A stretch of DNA of 9,846 bases from PVC group bacterium (GTDB lineage Bacteria; Verrucomicrobiota; Kiritimatiellia; SS1-B-03-39; UBA6053): the NCBI GenBank assembly GCA_003565035.1, contig PXDP01000217.1:1-9846 (forward strand), given 5' to 3'. A program made the position numbers and the translations under genes. Positions within the stretch are counted from its first letter, which is position 1; each line of letters starts with the position of its first letter. Below are positions 1 through 6,926 of this stretch, piece by piece. The notes under the pieces were generated by a model. The model was not told the DNA's origin, did not search any database, and saw nothing but the letters and a program-made list of their open reading frames with translations.

Positions 1-457
1 GGCGATGGTGACCTCTCCGGGTGCCAAGCCCCGGACCATTCATGTCTCGGAAGCTCTGCAGACCTGCGACGCGAAGCTGTGTGAATCGGTGGAGAGCGGG
101 CACACAAGTCATGACCGTTCCGCGCAGCTCATCGAAAAACTGGGGCTCTCGAAAGACGTGGTGCGTATGGACAGTCAGGCGAAATATGCCGCGGTCGCCC
201 ACGGGGCGGCCGGGGTGTATATGCGTCTGCCGGTGAAAAAGGGGTATCGCGAAAAGATTTGGGATCATGCGGCCGGGGTGGCGGTGATCCAGGCGGCCGG
301 GGGCAAAGTGACGGATCTCAACGGCAAGGCCCTTGATTTTGGCCAGGGAGAAACTCTGAGCAAAAACCGGGGGGTGCTGGCCACCAACGGGGCGCTGCAT
401 CCGCCGGCCCTGGCGGTGCTCAAGACGATTACGCCCCCTGAATCCGCCTGGGAGTAA
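1..457 (+). CDS. 3'(2'),5'-bisphosphate nucleotidase, HAL2/CysQ type (5'-truncated by window edge)
   Basis: This is the C-terminal part of a magnesium-dependent phosphatase of the inositol monophosphatase superfamily. The family removes a phosphate from 3'-phosphoadenosine 5'-phosphate (PAP), the by-product of sulfate assimilation and sulfotransfer. The reading frame is open to the left edge (frame of base 2), so the ATG at 5 is probably internal; about 151 residues are visible of a family that usually has 310-360. Numbering from that ATG, the superfamily's second signature is at 86-100 (WDHAAG, then AGG), with the metal-binding Asp at 87. The stretches DSQAKY (56-61) and LPVKKGYREKIWDHAAG (75-91) resemble the fungal Met22/HAL2 branch more than E. 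coli CysQ. The N-terminal metal-binding motif lies outside the window. tadA starts 2 bases after the stop, which implies co-transcription. The family call is firm; exact substrate preference is inferred. Confidence 0.9.
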   Translation, partial: AMVTSPGAKPRTIHVSEALQTCDAKLCESVESGHTSHDRSAQLIEKLGLSKDVVRMDSQAKYAAVAHGAAGVYMRLPVKKGYREKIWDHAAGVAVIQAAGGKVTDLNGKALDFGQGETLSKNRGVLATNGALHPPALAVLKTITPPESAWE

Positions 458-459
458 CC

Positions 460-954
460 ATGGTGCATCCGGACGAATTTTATATGGACCTGGCGATGCG
501 CGAGGCTCACCGCGCCGGCGAAGCCGGCGAAGTGCCGGTGGGCGCAGTTCTGGTGCATCCGGAGCGGGGCATTGTCGGCAAGGCCCATAATCAGGTGGAA
601 ACGCTGAAGGATGCCACAGCCCATGCTGAAGTTTTGGCGATTACCCAGGCATCCGCGGCGCTGGAGGACTGGCGGCTGGAGGACTGTACGCTGTACGTGA
701 CCAAAGAGCCCTGCCCCATGTGCGCGGGGGCGATTGTCTTCTCGCGGGTGCGCCGCGTGGTCTGGGGGCTGAGTGATGCGAAGCGCGGCGGCGAAAGCCG
801 CTTTGGCATTTTAAGCTGTCCGGACACCTATCACCGCCCGGAAATCCTGTCCGGCTGGATGGAGGAACCCTGTAAACAGCAGTTTCTGGCCTTTTTTAAA
901 GCGGTTCGAACGAATTCAGTCGGTAAACCCGGTGCGGCGGAGCCACTTTCATGA
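460..954 (+). CDS. tadA: tRNA-specific adenosine deaminase TadA
   Basis: This zinc-dependent deaminase converts the wobble adenosine 34 of tRNA-Arg(ACG) to inosine in the cytoplasm, an essential decoding step in most bacteria. The 164-residue protein has the complete cytidine/deoxycytidylate-deaminase-type active site: H55-A-E57 with the proton-shuttling Glu57, and PCPMCAGA at 84-91 with zinc ligands Cys85 and Cys88. The N-terminal FYMDLAMREA...GEVPVGAV segment matches the start of the family, which supports the ATG at 460. A GGGAG Shine-Dalgarno site at 450-454 lies inside the end of the preceding nucleotidase gene, so translation is probably coupled. The last ~13 residues (NSVGKPGAAEPLS) go beyond the conserved core, and their codons overlap the 3' end of the convergent membrane-protein gene (896-954). 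Related guanine or cytosine deaminases share the fold, but the length and the motif spacing favour TadA. Confidence 0.93.
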   Translation: MVHPDEFYMDLAMREAHRAGEAGEVPVGAVLVHPERGIVGKAHNQVETLKDATAHAEVLAITQASAALEDWRLEDCTLYVTKEPCPMCAGAIVFSRVRRVVWGLSDAKRGGESRFGILSCPDTYHRPEILSGWMEEPCKQQFLAFFKAVRTNSVGKPGAAEPLS

Positions 955-2488
955 GTTCACCGCCCGGGAAGTCCTGAACCCCGGCGAGTTGCTCCAGCAG
1001 AGGGTCATCGTGGCGCGCCAGATGAATCACCCGGATATCGTTTTGCCGCAGATAGGCCAGCAGCGCTTCAGGCTGAATGGAGCCGTCCGAGGTTTTGACC
1101 AGCATGATGGACCAGTCGGTCTCGCCGTTGAGTCCGTGGACCTGCTGCTTTCCGTGTCCCAGAAAGATGCCGGGGCGGTCGGTGAGCAGGGGCGAATTGC
1201 GCAATTCAGGCTGTTCCTCAAAGAGCCGGATCACCACCTCCATGCGGGCATGCGTTCCGTCGGTTTCGACCGCGCCTCCGGTCAAAACGCGGGGAAGAAC
1301 GGCGCAGAAAAAGGCAGCCGCCACCAGTCCGGCGCTGCCGAGGGCCAGACGGCCGGGCGGGGCCTCATGACTCTGGAACCAGTGAAAGAGCGGATATACC
1401 AGGACCAGCACGGCAAATGGGGCCAGCAGCGGGGTGGTAATCCGCAGGCAGGTTTGAAAGCTGGTTAAGCCGGTCACCGGACTCATCACCGTAAGCACCA
1501 GCACCCAGAGGATCATAAAAGGGACCCAGAAAAAGGGCAGCGCTTTATGCCGGTTCAGCAGCGTGCAGAGGACAATGCCCAGCGGCCAGAGCAGCCCGAT
1601 GAAAATCCCGAGGGCCCCGGCATCGGTCGCGAGCATACGGAAGCCATTAAGAAACCGGCTGGTTAAGCCAAGCGAATTGGCGGTGCTGGAGGCGGCGGGG
1701 GCTCCCAGCAGCAGCTGGGCGTCGTATCCCGGCAAAATCGGGGACTGGGCGAGCAGCAGGTTTCGGTTGATCATAGGCCAGAGCACCGCGAGGACCATGA
1801 GCAGCCCTCCAAACGCCATACCGACAAGCGGCACTCCCCGGGAGCGGGCGGGACTGTTGTAGAGGGTCAGGCTCAGCAAATACGAAGCCAGCAGGACCCA
1901 GATCAGACTGAGTTCAATCTGCACATATCCGGCGAGTCCGATCAGAAACGCGGAGAGAAAAATCCGTTCGGGGATAACTTTTTCGAGGGCGGTGAAAAAG
2001 GAGGTCAGGCCCCAGACAACCAGTGCCATGCCCAGAGCCACGGAGGGATCCGGAGCGAGTCCGCTCTGGACCGCCCCCAGTCCGGCAAAGGCGGCGACCG
2101 TGGCGATGGCAAAGGGCCGGAAAGGAAAAATACTGAGGCTGAGTTCATACATTCCCGCCAGGGCCACCACCAGCGCGGCCAGACTCAGCCAGATTCCCGC
2201 GCGGGCGAGATCTCCGGTAAAGATGGAGACTCCGGCCAGCAGATACCGGGGAAGCACGCGGGCCCCGAAGGTCTGCGGCACCCCCTCCAGCACCCCGTAG
2301 ACACCCGGCTGCTCCTGAAGAACCTGCACAAAGGCCTGATCCAGAAACAGCACATCACCGGGATTCCCGCCGTCACTCACCCCGGGCAGCCAGCGCGAAA
2401 ACACAAATACACAGAGACCGAACGCAAACGCCGGCCAGAAGAGCGGCCCGCGGTGCAGCCGGAGAAAAGCAGGTACCGTCTGATTCAT
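896..2488 (-). CDS. Multi-pass membrane protein with GT-C-like layout, function unknown
   Basis: This 530-residue protein is not one I can name. It has a short N-terminal cytoplasmic stretch, a first membrane segment at about 16-36, and then a loop of some 45 residues (SDGGNPGDVLFLDQAF...GARVLPRY). About nine further hydrophobic segments follow (near 97-119, 123-143, 148-168, 176-210, 219-240, 290-311, 317-337, 352-371, 380-403). A soluble C-terminal domain of ~125 residues (404-530) comes last, probably extracytoplasmic. A long first loop with acidic residues, many helices and a soluble tail are typical of GT-C glycosyltransferases that use lipid-linked sugars, but I see no decisive motif, so this is a structural guess. 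The start at 2488 overlaps the stop of the upstream SH3b gene by 4 bases (ATGA), with GGAG 8 bases upstream (2497-2500), so the two proteins are probably made together and may work together in the envelope. Its 3' end overlaps tadA by 59 bases. Confidence 0.85.
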   Translation of the reverse strand: MNQTVPAFLRLHRGPLFWPAFAFGLCVFVFSRWLPGVSDGGNPGDVLFLDQAFVQVLQEQPGVYGVLEGVPQTFGARVLPRYLLAGVSIFTGDLARAGIWLSLAALVVALAGMYELSLSIFPFRPFAIATVAAFAGLGAVQSGLAPDPSVALGMALVVWGLTSFFTALEKVIPERIFLSAFLIGLAGYVQIELSLIWVLLASYLLSLTLYNSPARSRGVPLVGMAFGGLLMVLAVLWPMINRNLLLAQSPILPGYDAQLLLGAPAASSTANSLGLTSRFLNGFRMLATDAGALGIFIGLLWPLGIVLCTLLNRHKALPFFWVPFMILWVLVLTVMSPVTGLTSFQTCLRITTPLLAPFAVLVLVYPLFHWFQSHEAPPGRLALGSAGLVAAAFFCAVLPRVLTGGAVETDGTHARMEVVIRLFEEQPELRNSPLLTDRPGIFLGHGKQQVHGLNGETDWSIMLVKTSDGSIQPEALLAYLRQNDIRVIHLARHDDPLLEQLAGVQDFPGGELMKVAPPHRVYRLNSFEPL

Positions 2489-3552
2489 TGTCCACGCTCC
2501 GCAACCGCTTCGATGGATTCAATGTGTGTAAGGGGTACCCGCTGACCGGCCACCCAGAAATCGCGGCCGCGCACCAGCACATGCTGCCCCACCAGAGAAC
2601 GGATCTGCTCCTCGTCACCGCGCAAATACGCCAGAGACTCTTCCCGGCCGCGTTCGCGGAACACCAGGTGAAACCGGCTCGGGGCCGACCCCGCAATTAA
2701 ATAGGCTTTCACCCAGCCCCTGCGGACCGAGGCGGTCCCCTGGCCCTCCAGCGGCACCAGACGCACATCCTCCGGCACCGAAACTTCCTCCGCTGCCGGC
2801 GCCGGCTCCGCCTCCACCACGGCCACCACTTCCGGGACAGGCTCCACCTCCACCAGCGGGAGTTCAGCTTCGGCCTCCTCTGTGTCTGCGGTGACATCCA
2901 GGTCTGTATCCGGTTCCGCGGTCTCCGTGACTGCCTCGATGACCTCCTCTGTGCCGGTCTCCGTACCAGTCTCACTAAGGGTCTCTGTGCCAGCCTCTAC
3001 GGTGCTTTCCGGCAACGCCTCCTCTTCAGGGCTGTCCAGCCCGGCAAGGCCGGACTCTTCCCCGGCTTCAGGTTCGTCCGCGCCCTCAGGAATCATCACC
3101 AGCTCCCGAAAAATCCAGACCTGCACTGCATCTGTGGGCTGGATCCGCCGCCATTCGTCATACCGCTCCAGAACCTTCACCGGATCCATGCGCTCCAACT
3201 GGCCCAGCACATCAAACTGGGTTCCCGGGCCACTCCGCATGTTCAGCACCCGGGTGCGCACCTCACGGTCCTCAAACAACAGCCCGCCGTGGACCCAGAC
3301 CCCCAGCGTCGCCGGCGCACGAACCCGCACCCAGTCATCGGTCAGCTCCAGCCCCGTCATCAGATCGCCATAATTGACCTGACCGATCACATCGCTCTCC
3401 AGACTGCCGGCATTGCGCAAATTCACGCGGTCCGCAATCACCATGACCTCGAAAGTGGATGCGTGTTCAGCACCTTCTGCCTCTTCAGCGGTCTCCGCCC
3501 GTCCGGCCGATATCCAGGAAAAAAAACACAAAATCAGAAGTAAAGCTTTCAT
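2485..3552 (-). CDS. Secreted SH3b-domain protein with acidic linker
   Basis: This is a predicted exported 355-residue protein, chosen to start at the ATG at 3552 because that puts a classic signal peptide at the N-terminus (MKALLLILCFFSWISAGRA, cleavage near 19-20). The frame extends to a TTG at 3594, but that would place 14 extra residues before the signal. Two bacterial SH3 (SH3b) domains follow at about 36-93 and 99-154; both show the VNLRN / LNMRSGPGT core, a later G-Q turn and a final WV/WI strand. Next is a low-complexity Glu/Thr/Val/Pro-rich linker (about 155-262). A C-terminal domain of ~93 residues (263-355) of short beta strands could be OB-like; I do not recognise it. SH3b domains usually bind peptidoglycan peptides or mediate envelope protein contacts. 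It overlaps the downstream membrane-protein gene by 4 bases, and no strong Shine-Dalgarno site precedes the start. Domain calls are firm; the role is unknown. Confidence 0.87.
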   Translation of the reverse strand: MKALLLILCFFSWISAGRAETAEEAEGAEHASTFEVMVIADRVNLRNAGSLESDVIGQVNYGDLMTGLELTDDWVRVRAPATLGVWVHGGLLFEDREVRTRVLNMRSGPGTQFDVLGQLERMDPVKVLERYDEWRRIQPTDAVQVWIFRELVMIPEGADEPEAGEESGLAGLDSPEEEALPESTVEAGTETLSETGTETGTEEVIEAVTETAEPDTDLDVTADTEEAEAELPLVEVEPVPEVVAVVEAEPAPAAEEVSVPEDVRLVPLEGQGTASVRRGWVKAYLIAGSAPSRFHLVFRERGREESLAYLRGDEEQIRSLVGQHVLVRGRDFWVAGQRVPLTHIESIEAVAERGQ

Positions 3553-3698
3553 GCGGGACGGCTTAACAACTCCGGAATCGAATGTCAGTCTCAAAACGAC
3601 AGGGATCTTTCCCGTTTTCCCGTGGGCGCATCGCCTAATTTAACCTGAATCCGTCTGCACGCTTGCGGATATGACACACAGCCCTTACGCTTAGGCCT

Positions 3699-4754
3699 AT
3701 GAAAATATTTTCCTGTGATGTCTGCGGTCAGCGCGTGTATTTTGAGAACACGCAATGTACAGGCTGCGGCAGCTTTCTGGGCTTCCTGCCCGATCAGTTG
3801 CGGATGGCTTCGCTCCAGTCCCTGGGAGATGACCGCTGGCAAACCCTGGAGGGCAAGACCTACCGTCTCTGCCAAAACAGCCGCGACCATGCCATCTGCA
3901 ACTGGATGATCCCGGCGGACAGCCACGAGTCCTTCTGCCCCGCCTGTTCCCTGAACCGAACCATTCCCAATCTCGACACGCCCGAAAACCTTGACCTCTG
4001 GCGGGAAATCGAAACCGCCAAGCGCCGCCTCCTTTACTCTCTGCTGCGCTTTCAGCTTGATTTCCGTCCTGACGGCCAGCTTCCGGGACTCGCTTTTGAT
4101 TTCCTCGCCGACACCGCCCCGACCTTCCAGGACAGCGGCCGCGTGCTCACAGGTCATAAAAACGGACTGATCACCCTCAACGTTGCCGAGGCCGATCCCG
4201 TCCTCCGGGAAAAAATGCGTGAGGACATGGACGAACCCTACCGCACCCTCCTCGGTCACTTCCGCCATGAATCCGGCCACTATTTCTGGGAACGCTTCCA
4301 ATGCCGCCCCGGGTTTCCCGACAGCTTCCGCTCTCAGTTCGGCAATGAACAGCAGGACTATGCCCGGGCACTCGAACTGTACCACCAAAACGGCCCGCCC
4401 CCCGACTGGCAGCGCCACCATGTCAGCGCCTATGCCTCCTGCCATCCCTGGGAGGACTGGGCCGAGACCTGGGCCCACTATCTTCATATGATTGACACCC
4501 TCGATACCGCCTCCAACTTTGGCATCCGTATCCGCCCCCGAACCGGGAAACTGCCCCCCACCGATCCGCCCGAGGATTTTGACCCCTACGCGCATCCCTC
4601 GTTTGAGGAGCTGATCGACCACTGGATTCCGCTCACCCACGCCATGAACAGTCTCAACCGCAGCATGGGACATGACGATGCCTACCCGTTCATCCTCTCT
4701 CCGGCCGTCCTCAAAAAGCTGGAGGCCATCCACCGCCAAATCCGGACATTCTGA
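3699..4754 (+). CDS. Putative zinc-binding metallopeptidase with N-terminal zinc ribbon
   Basis: This 351-residue cytoplasmic protein (no signal peptide or membrane segment) has the layout of the uncharacterised COG4307-type family: a zinc ribbon followed by a zincin-like domain. The ribbon ligands are visible as C6-x2-C9 and C20-x2-C23. A second group (C58, C68, C80, C83, the last two in CPAC) may form another zinc site. The helix HFRHESGHYFWERF contains H190-E191-S192-G193-H194, an HExxH signature with Glu191 as the likely catalytic base. The conserved-looking HPWEDWAETWAHYLH stretch (249-263) probably supplies the third ligand (Glu or Asp). The start is the first ATG, immediately before the CDVCGQ ribbon; no clear Shine-Dalgarno site precedes it. 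It is transcribed divergently from the SH3b gene and is not close enough to pyrE (93 bases) to assume an operon. Substrate and pathway are unknown for this family. Confidence 0.87.
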   Translation: MKIFSCDVCGQRVYFENTQCTGCGSFLGFLPDQLRMASLQSLGDDRWQTLEGKTYRLCQNSRDHAICNWMIPADSHESFCPACSLNRTIPNLDTPENLDLWREIETAKRRLLYSLLRFQLDFRPDGQLPGLAFDFLADTAPTFQDSGRVLTGHKNGLITLNVAEADPVLREKMREDMDEPYRTLLGHFRHESGHYFWERFQCRPGFPDSFRSQFGNEQQDYARALELYHQNGPPPDWQRHHVSAYASCHPWEDWAETWAHYLHMIDTLDTASNFGIRIRPRTGKLPPTDPPEDFDPYAHPSFEELIDHWIPLTHAMNSLNRSMGHDDAYPFILSPAVLKKLEAIHRQIRTF

Positions 4755-4847
4755 AGCGCCCGGAGACGAAATCCGCCCTCAACATTGCTTGACCTCTCCC
4801 GCGAAACCTGAAAAGGGACTTCTTTTGACACTCAAGAGGATTTTTTC

Positions 4848-5429
4848 ATGATTTCATCTGACGCTATGCTTTCTCTACTCAAAGAAGTCGGTGCTCTCAA
4901 AGAGGGCCACTTCAAACTGGCCAGCGGCCGCCACAGCGGTCACTATGTCCAGGTGGCCCAGCTCAGCCAGTATCCGGCCCGGCTGATGCCGCTGCTGCAG
5001 GAGGCCCGGCCGGCGCTGGAGGCGCTGGGGCCGATTGACACCGTGTTCTTTCCCGCCATCGGGGCCCTGCCCGTCGGGCAGCTCGTCGGCTGCGCCCTGG
5101 AAAAACGTGCGGTTTTCGCGGAGCGCAATGCGCAGAACGACATGGAACTGCGGCGGGGGTTTGAGATCCGGGAGGGCGAAAATCTGCTGCTGGTCGAGGA
5201 TGTGATCACCACCGGGGGCACGCTTTTTGAGATCAAGAAAATGGCGGAAGCGAAAAACGCTCGCATCCTGGGCGTCTTTTGTATAATCAATCGTTCCGGC
5301 TCGGAAACCTGGGACGGATTGCCACTGGTGTCGCTGCTGAATCTTCAGTTTCCCACCTATGCGCCCGACGACGTTCCCGCGGCGTTGGCGGCCATCCCCG
5401 TTTACCGGCCGGGAACCAAAACTGTTTAA
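4848..5429 (+). CDS. pyrE: Orotate phosphoribosyltransferase
   Basis: PyrE joins orotate to PRPP to give orotidine 5'-phosphate, the fifth step of de novo pyrimidine synthesis, in the cytoplasm. The 193-residue protein carries the PRPP-binding loop LLVEDVITTGGTL (114-126), which is the defining type I phosphoribosyltransferase motif. The mobile loop region AERNAQNDMELRRGF (91-105) and the N-terminal GHFKLASGRHSGHYVQ (20-35) resemble the shorter Thermus-type OPRT rather than the E. coli type. An AAGAGGA Shine-Dalgarno site at 4834-4840 stands 7 bases before the ATG and decides the start. guaB follows after 15 bases with its own ribosome site, so the three genes pyrE-guaB-guaA are likely one transcript. 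One oddity is FPAIGALPVG (68-77) where many homologues have a glycine pair (PAxGG). Confidence in the function is high. Confidence 0.95.
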   Translation: MISSDAMLSLLKEVGALKEGHFKLASGRHSGHYVQVAQLSQYPARLMPLLQEARPALEALGPIDTVFFPAIGALPVGQLVGCALEKRAVFAERNAQNDMELRRGFEIREGENLLLVEDVITTGGTLFEIKKMAEAKNARILGVFCIINRSGSETWDGLPLVSLLNLQFPTYAPDDVPAALAAIPVYRPGTKTV

Positions 5430-5444
5430 AAGAAGGTCCCCGAC

Positions 5445-6905
5445 ATGTCAGCCCCCATTCCCGAAGGTTTAAGTTACGACGATGTGCTGCTGGTTCCGCA
5501 GCGCAGCGCGGTTCTGCCCGCCAACGCCGATGTCCGCTCCCGCGTGACCGCCGCCATTCCGCTCAACATCCCCCTGATTTCCTCCGCCATGGACACGGTC
5601 ACCGAAGACCGCCTGGCCATCGCCCTCGCCCGCGAGGGCGGCCTCGGGGTGATCCACCGCAACAACAGCATCGATGAACAGGTGCAGATGGTGGTCCACG
5701 TTAAGCGCAGCGAAAACATCATCATCGACAAACCGATGACCACCACGCCGGACACCACCCTGGCGGAACTGCTTGCGATCATGGCCCAGCGCGGCGTCAG
5801 CGGCTTCCCGGTGGTCGGCGAAAACGACCGCCTGCTCGGCATCATCACCAGCCGCGACATTGGCTATCACGACAACCCCCGCGGCATCAAAGTGCATGAA
5901 GTCATGACCCCCCGCGAACGGGTCATCACCGGCAAGCCCGGCTACAGCCTCGAAGACGCCCGGGCCGTGCTCTACAAGCACCGCATCGAAAAACTGCCCC
6001 TGGTCGATGACGAGGACCGCCTGGTCGGCATGATGACCGGTGCCGATATCGAAAAAAGCACCATGTTCCAGAACGCCGCCAAAGACGATCAGGGCCACCT
6101 CCGCGTCGGCGGTGCCATCGGCGTGGGGCCCGATGCCCTCGACCGCGCGGCCGCTCTGCTGGATGCCGGCTGCGATGCCCTCTTTATCGATGCCGCCACC
6201 GGCCATACCGAAACCACCCTCGGCGTGCTCGACCGCATCACCTCCAAATTGTCCGGGGCTGTGGTCGTGGCCGGCAACGTGGTGACCGCCGAAGGCGCCA
6301 AAGATCTGATTTCCGCCGGCGCAGCGGCCGTAAAAGTCGGGGTCGGCCCCGGCTCCATTTGCACCACCCGGGTGATCGCCGGGGTGGGTGTGCCCCAGTT
6401 CACCGCCGTGCAGACGGTGGCACCCGTCTGCCGCGAAGCCGGCATTCCGCTGATTGCCGACGGCGGCCTGCGCTACTCCGGCGATATCGTCAAAGCCCTG
6501 GCGGGCGGTGCGGATATCGTCATGGTGGGTTCCCTGCTGGCCGGCACCGACGAAAGTCCCGGCGCACTGGTCCGCATGCAGGGCCGGAACTACAAGGAAT
6601 ACCGCGGCATGGGAAGCACCAGCGCCATGCGCAAGGGCAGCGGCGACCGCTACGGCCAGAATTCCTCCGGCAAACTCGTCCCCGAGGGGGTCGAGGCCCG
6701 GGTCCCCTACAAAGGCTCCCTGGCGCAGGTCGTCTTCCAGCTCATGGGCGGACTCCGGTCCGGCATGGGCTATGTCGGGGCCAACACCCTGGACGAACTC
6801 CGCGAACGCGCCCAGTTCATCCGTGTCACCGCCGGCGGTCTCCGTGAGAGCCATCCGCATGATATTTTCATGACCGAAGAGCCGGTCAACTACAGCGCCT
6901 CCTAA
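5445..6905 (+). CDS. guaB: Inosine-5'-monophosphate dehydrogenase
   Basis: GuaB oxidises IMP to XMP with NAD+, the first committed and usually rate-limiting step of guanine nucleotide synthesis. The 486-residue length is normal. LSYDDVLLVPQ (9-19) is the usual N-terminal strand, and two CBS domains sit at about 96-146 and 154-205, where purine nucleotides normally regulate the enzyme. The catalytic loop GVGPGSICTTRV (299-310) has the nucleophile Cys306. IADGGLRYSGD (337-347) binds the IMP phosphate, YRGMGS (386-391) follows, and the flap has the Arg402-Tyr403 pair in GSGDRYGQ. A GuaB oddity is DAATGH at 249-254, where most bacterial enzymes read D-S/T-A/S-H-G-H. AGAAGG at 5431-5436, 8 bases before the ATG, is the ribosome site. 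It sits 15 bases after pyrE and 21 before guaA, which takes its product XMP to GMP. Confidence 0.97.
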   Translation: MSAPIPEGLSYDDVLLVPQRSAVLPANADVRSRVTAAIPLNIPLISSAMDTVTEDRLAIALAREGGLGVIHRNNSIDEQVQMVVHVKRSENIIIDKPMTTTPDTTLAELLAIMAQRGVSGFPVVGENDRLLGIITSRDIGYHDNPRGIKVHEVMTPRERVITGKPGYSLEDARAVLYKHRIEKLPLVDDEDRLVGMMTGADIEKSTMFQNAAKDDQGHLRVGGAIGVGPDALDRAAALLDAGCDALFIDAATGHTETTLGVLDRITSKLSGAVVVAGNVVTAEGAKDLISAGAAAVKVGVGPGSICTTRVIAGVGVPQFTAVQTVAPVCREAGIPLIADGGLRYSGDIVKALAGGADIVMVGSLLAGTDESPGALVRMQGRNYKEYRGMGSTSAMRKGSGDRYGQNSSGKLVPEGVEARVPYKGSLAQVVFQLMGGLRSGMGYVGANTLDELRERAQFIRVTAGGLRESHPHDIFMTEEPVNYSAS

Positions 6906-6926
6906 GCATTATCCGGAAGGTTTCCC

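Noticed and set aside
3553..3594. TTG start at 3594 for the SH3b gene, adding 14 residues
   Set aside because: It would put a polar stretch before a standard signal peptide, and it has no Shine-Dalgarno site. ATG 3552 gives a normal exported N-terminus.
3663..3691. Promoter for the metallopeptidase gene, TTGCGG with TACGCT at 17 bases
   Set aside because: Only about half the positions match consensus in each box, and the start would fall on the start codon. Chance match is likely.
3591..4739. 382-codon minus-strand open frame opposite the metallopeptidase gene
   Set aside because: It is a shadow: the G/C-biased third positions of the real gene keep the antisense frame open. Its translation has no domain-like pattern, and the plus strand has clear zinc-binding motifs.
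4741..4764. TCCGG/CCGGA stem at the end of the metallopeptidase gene
   Set aside because: It has only five pairs, a long loop and no T run, too weak to call a terminator.
4811..4826. AAAAG/CTTTT short inverted repeat before pyrE as a terminator
   Set aside because: The stem is five mostly A-T pairs with no GC core and no following T run.
4789..4830. TTGACC at 4789 and TTGACA at 4825 as -35 boxes for pyrE
   Set aside because: No -10-like hexamer lies 16-18 bases past TTGACC. For TTGACA the -10 would fall on the start codon, downstream of the ribosome site.
5469..6860. 463-codon minus-strand open frame opposite guaB
   Set aside because: It is an antisense shadow of a firmly identified IMP dehydrogenase gene. 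The product is a Gly/Ala/His/Asp-rich string with no recognisable fold.
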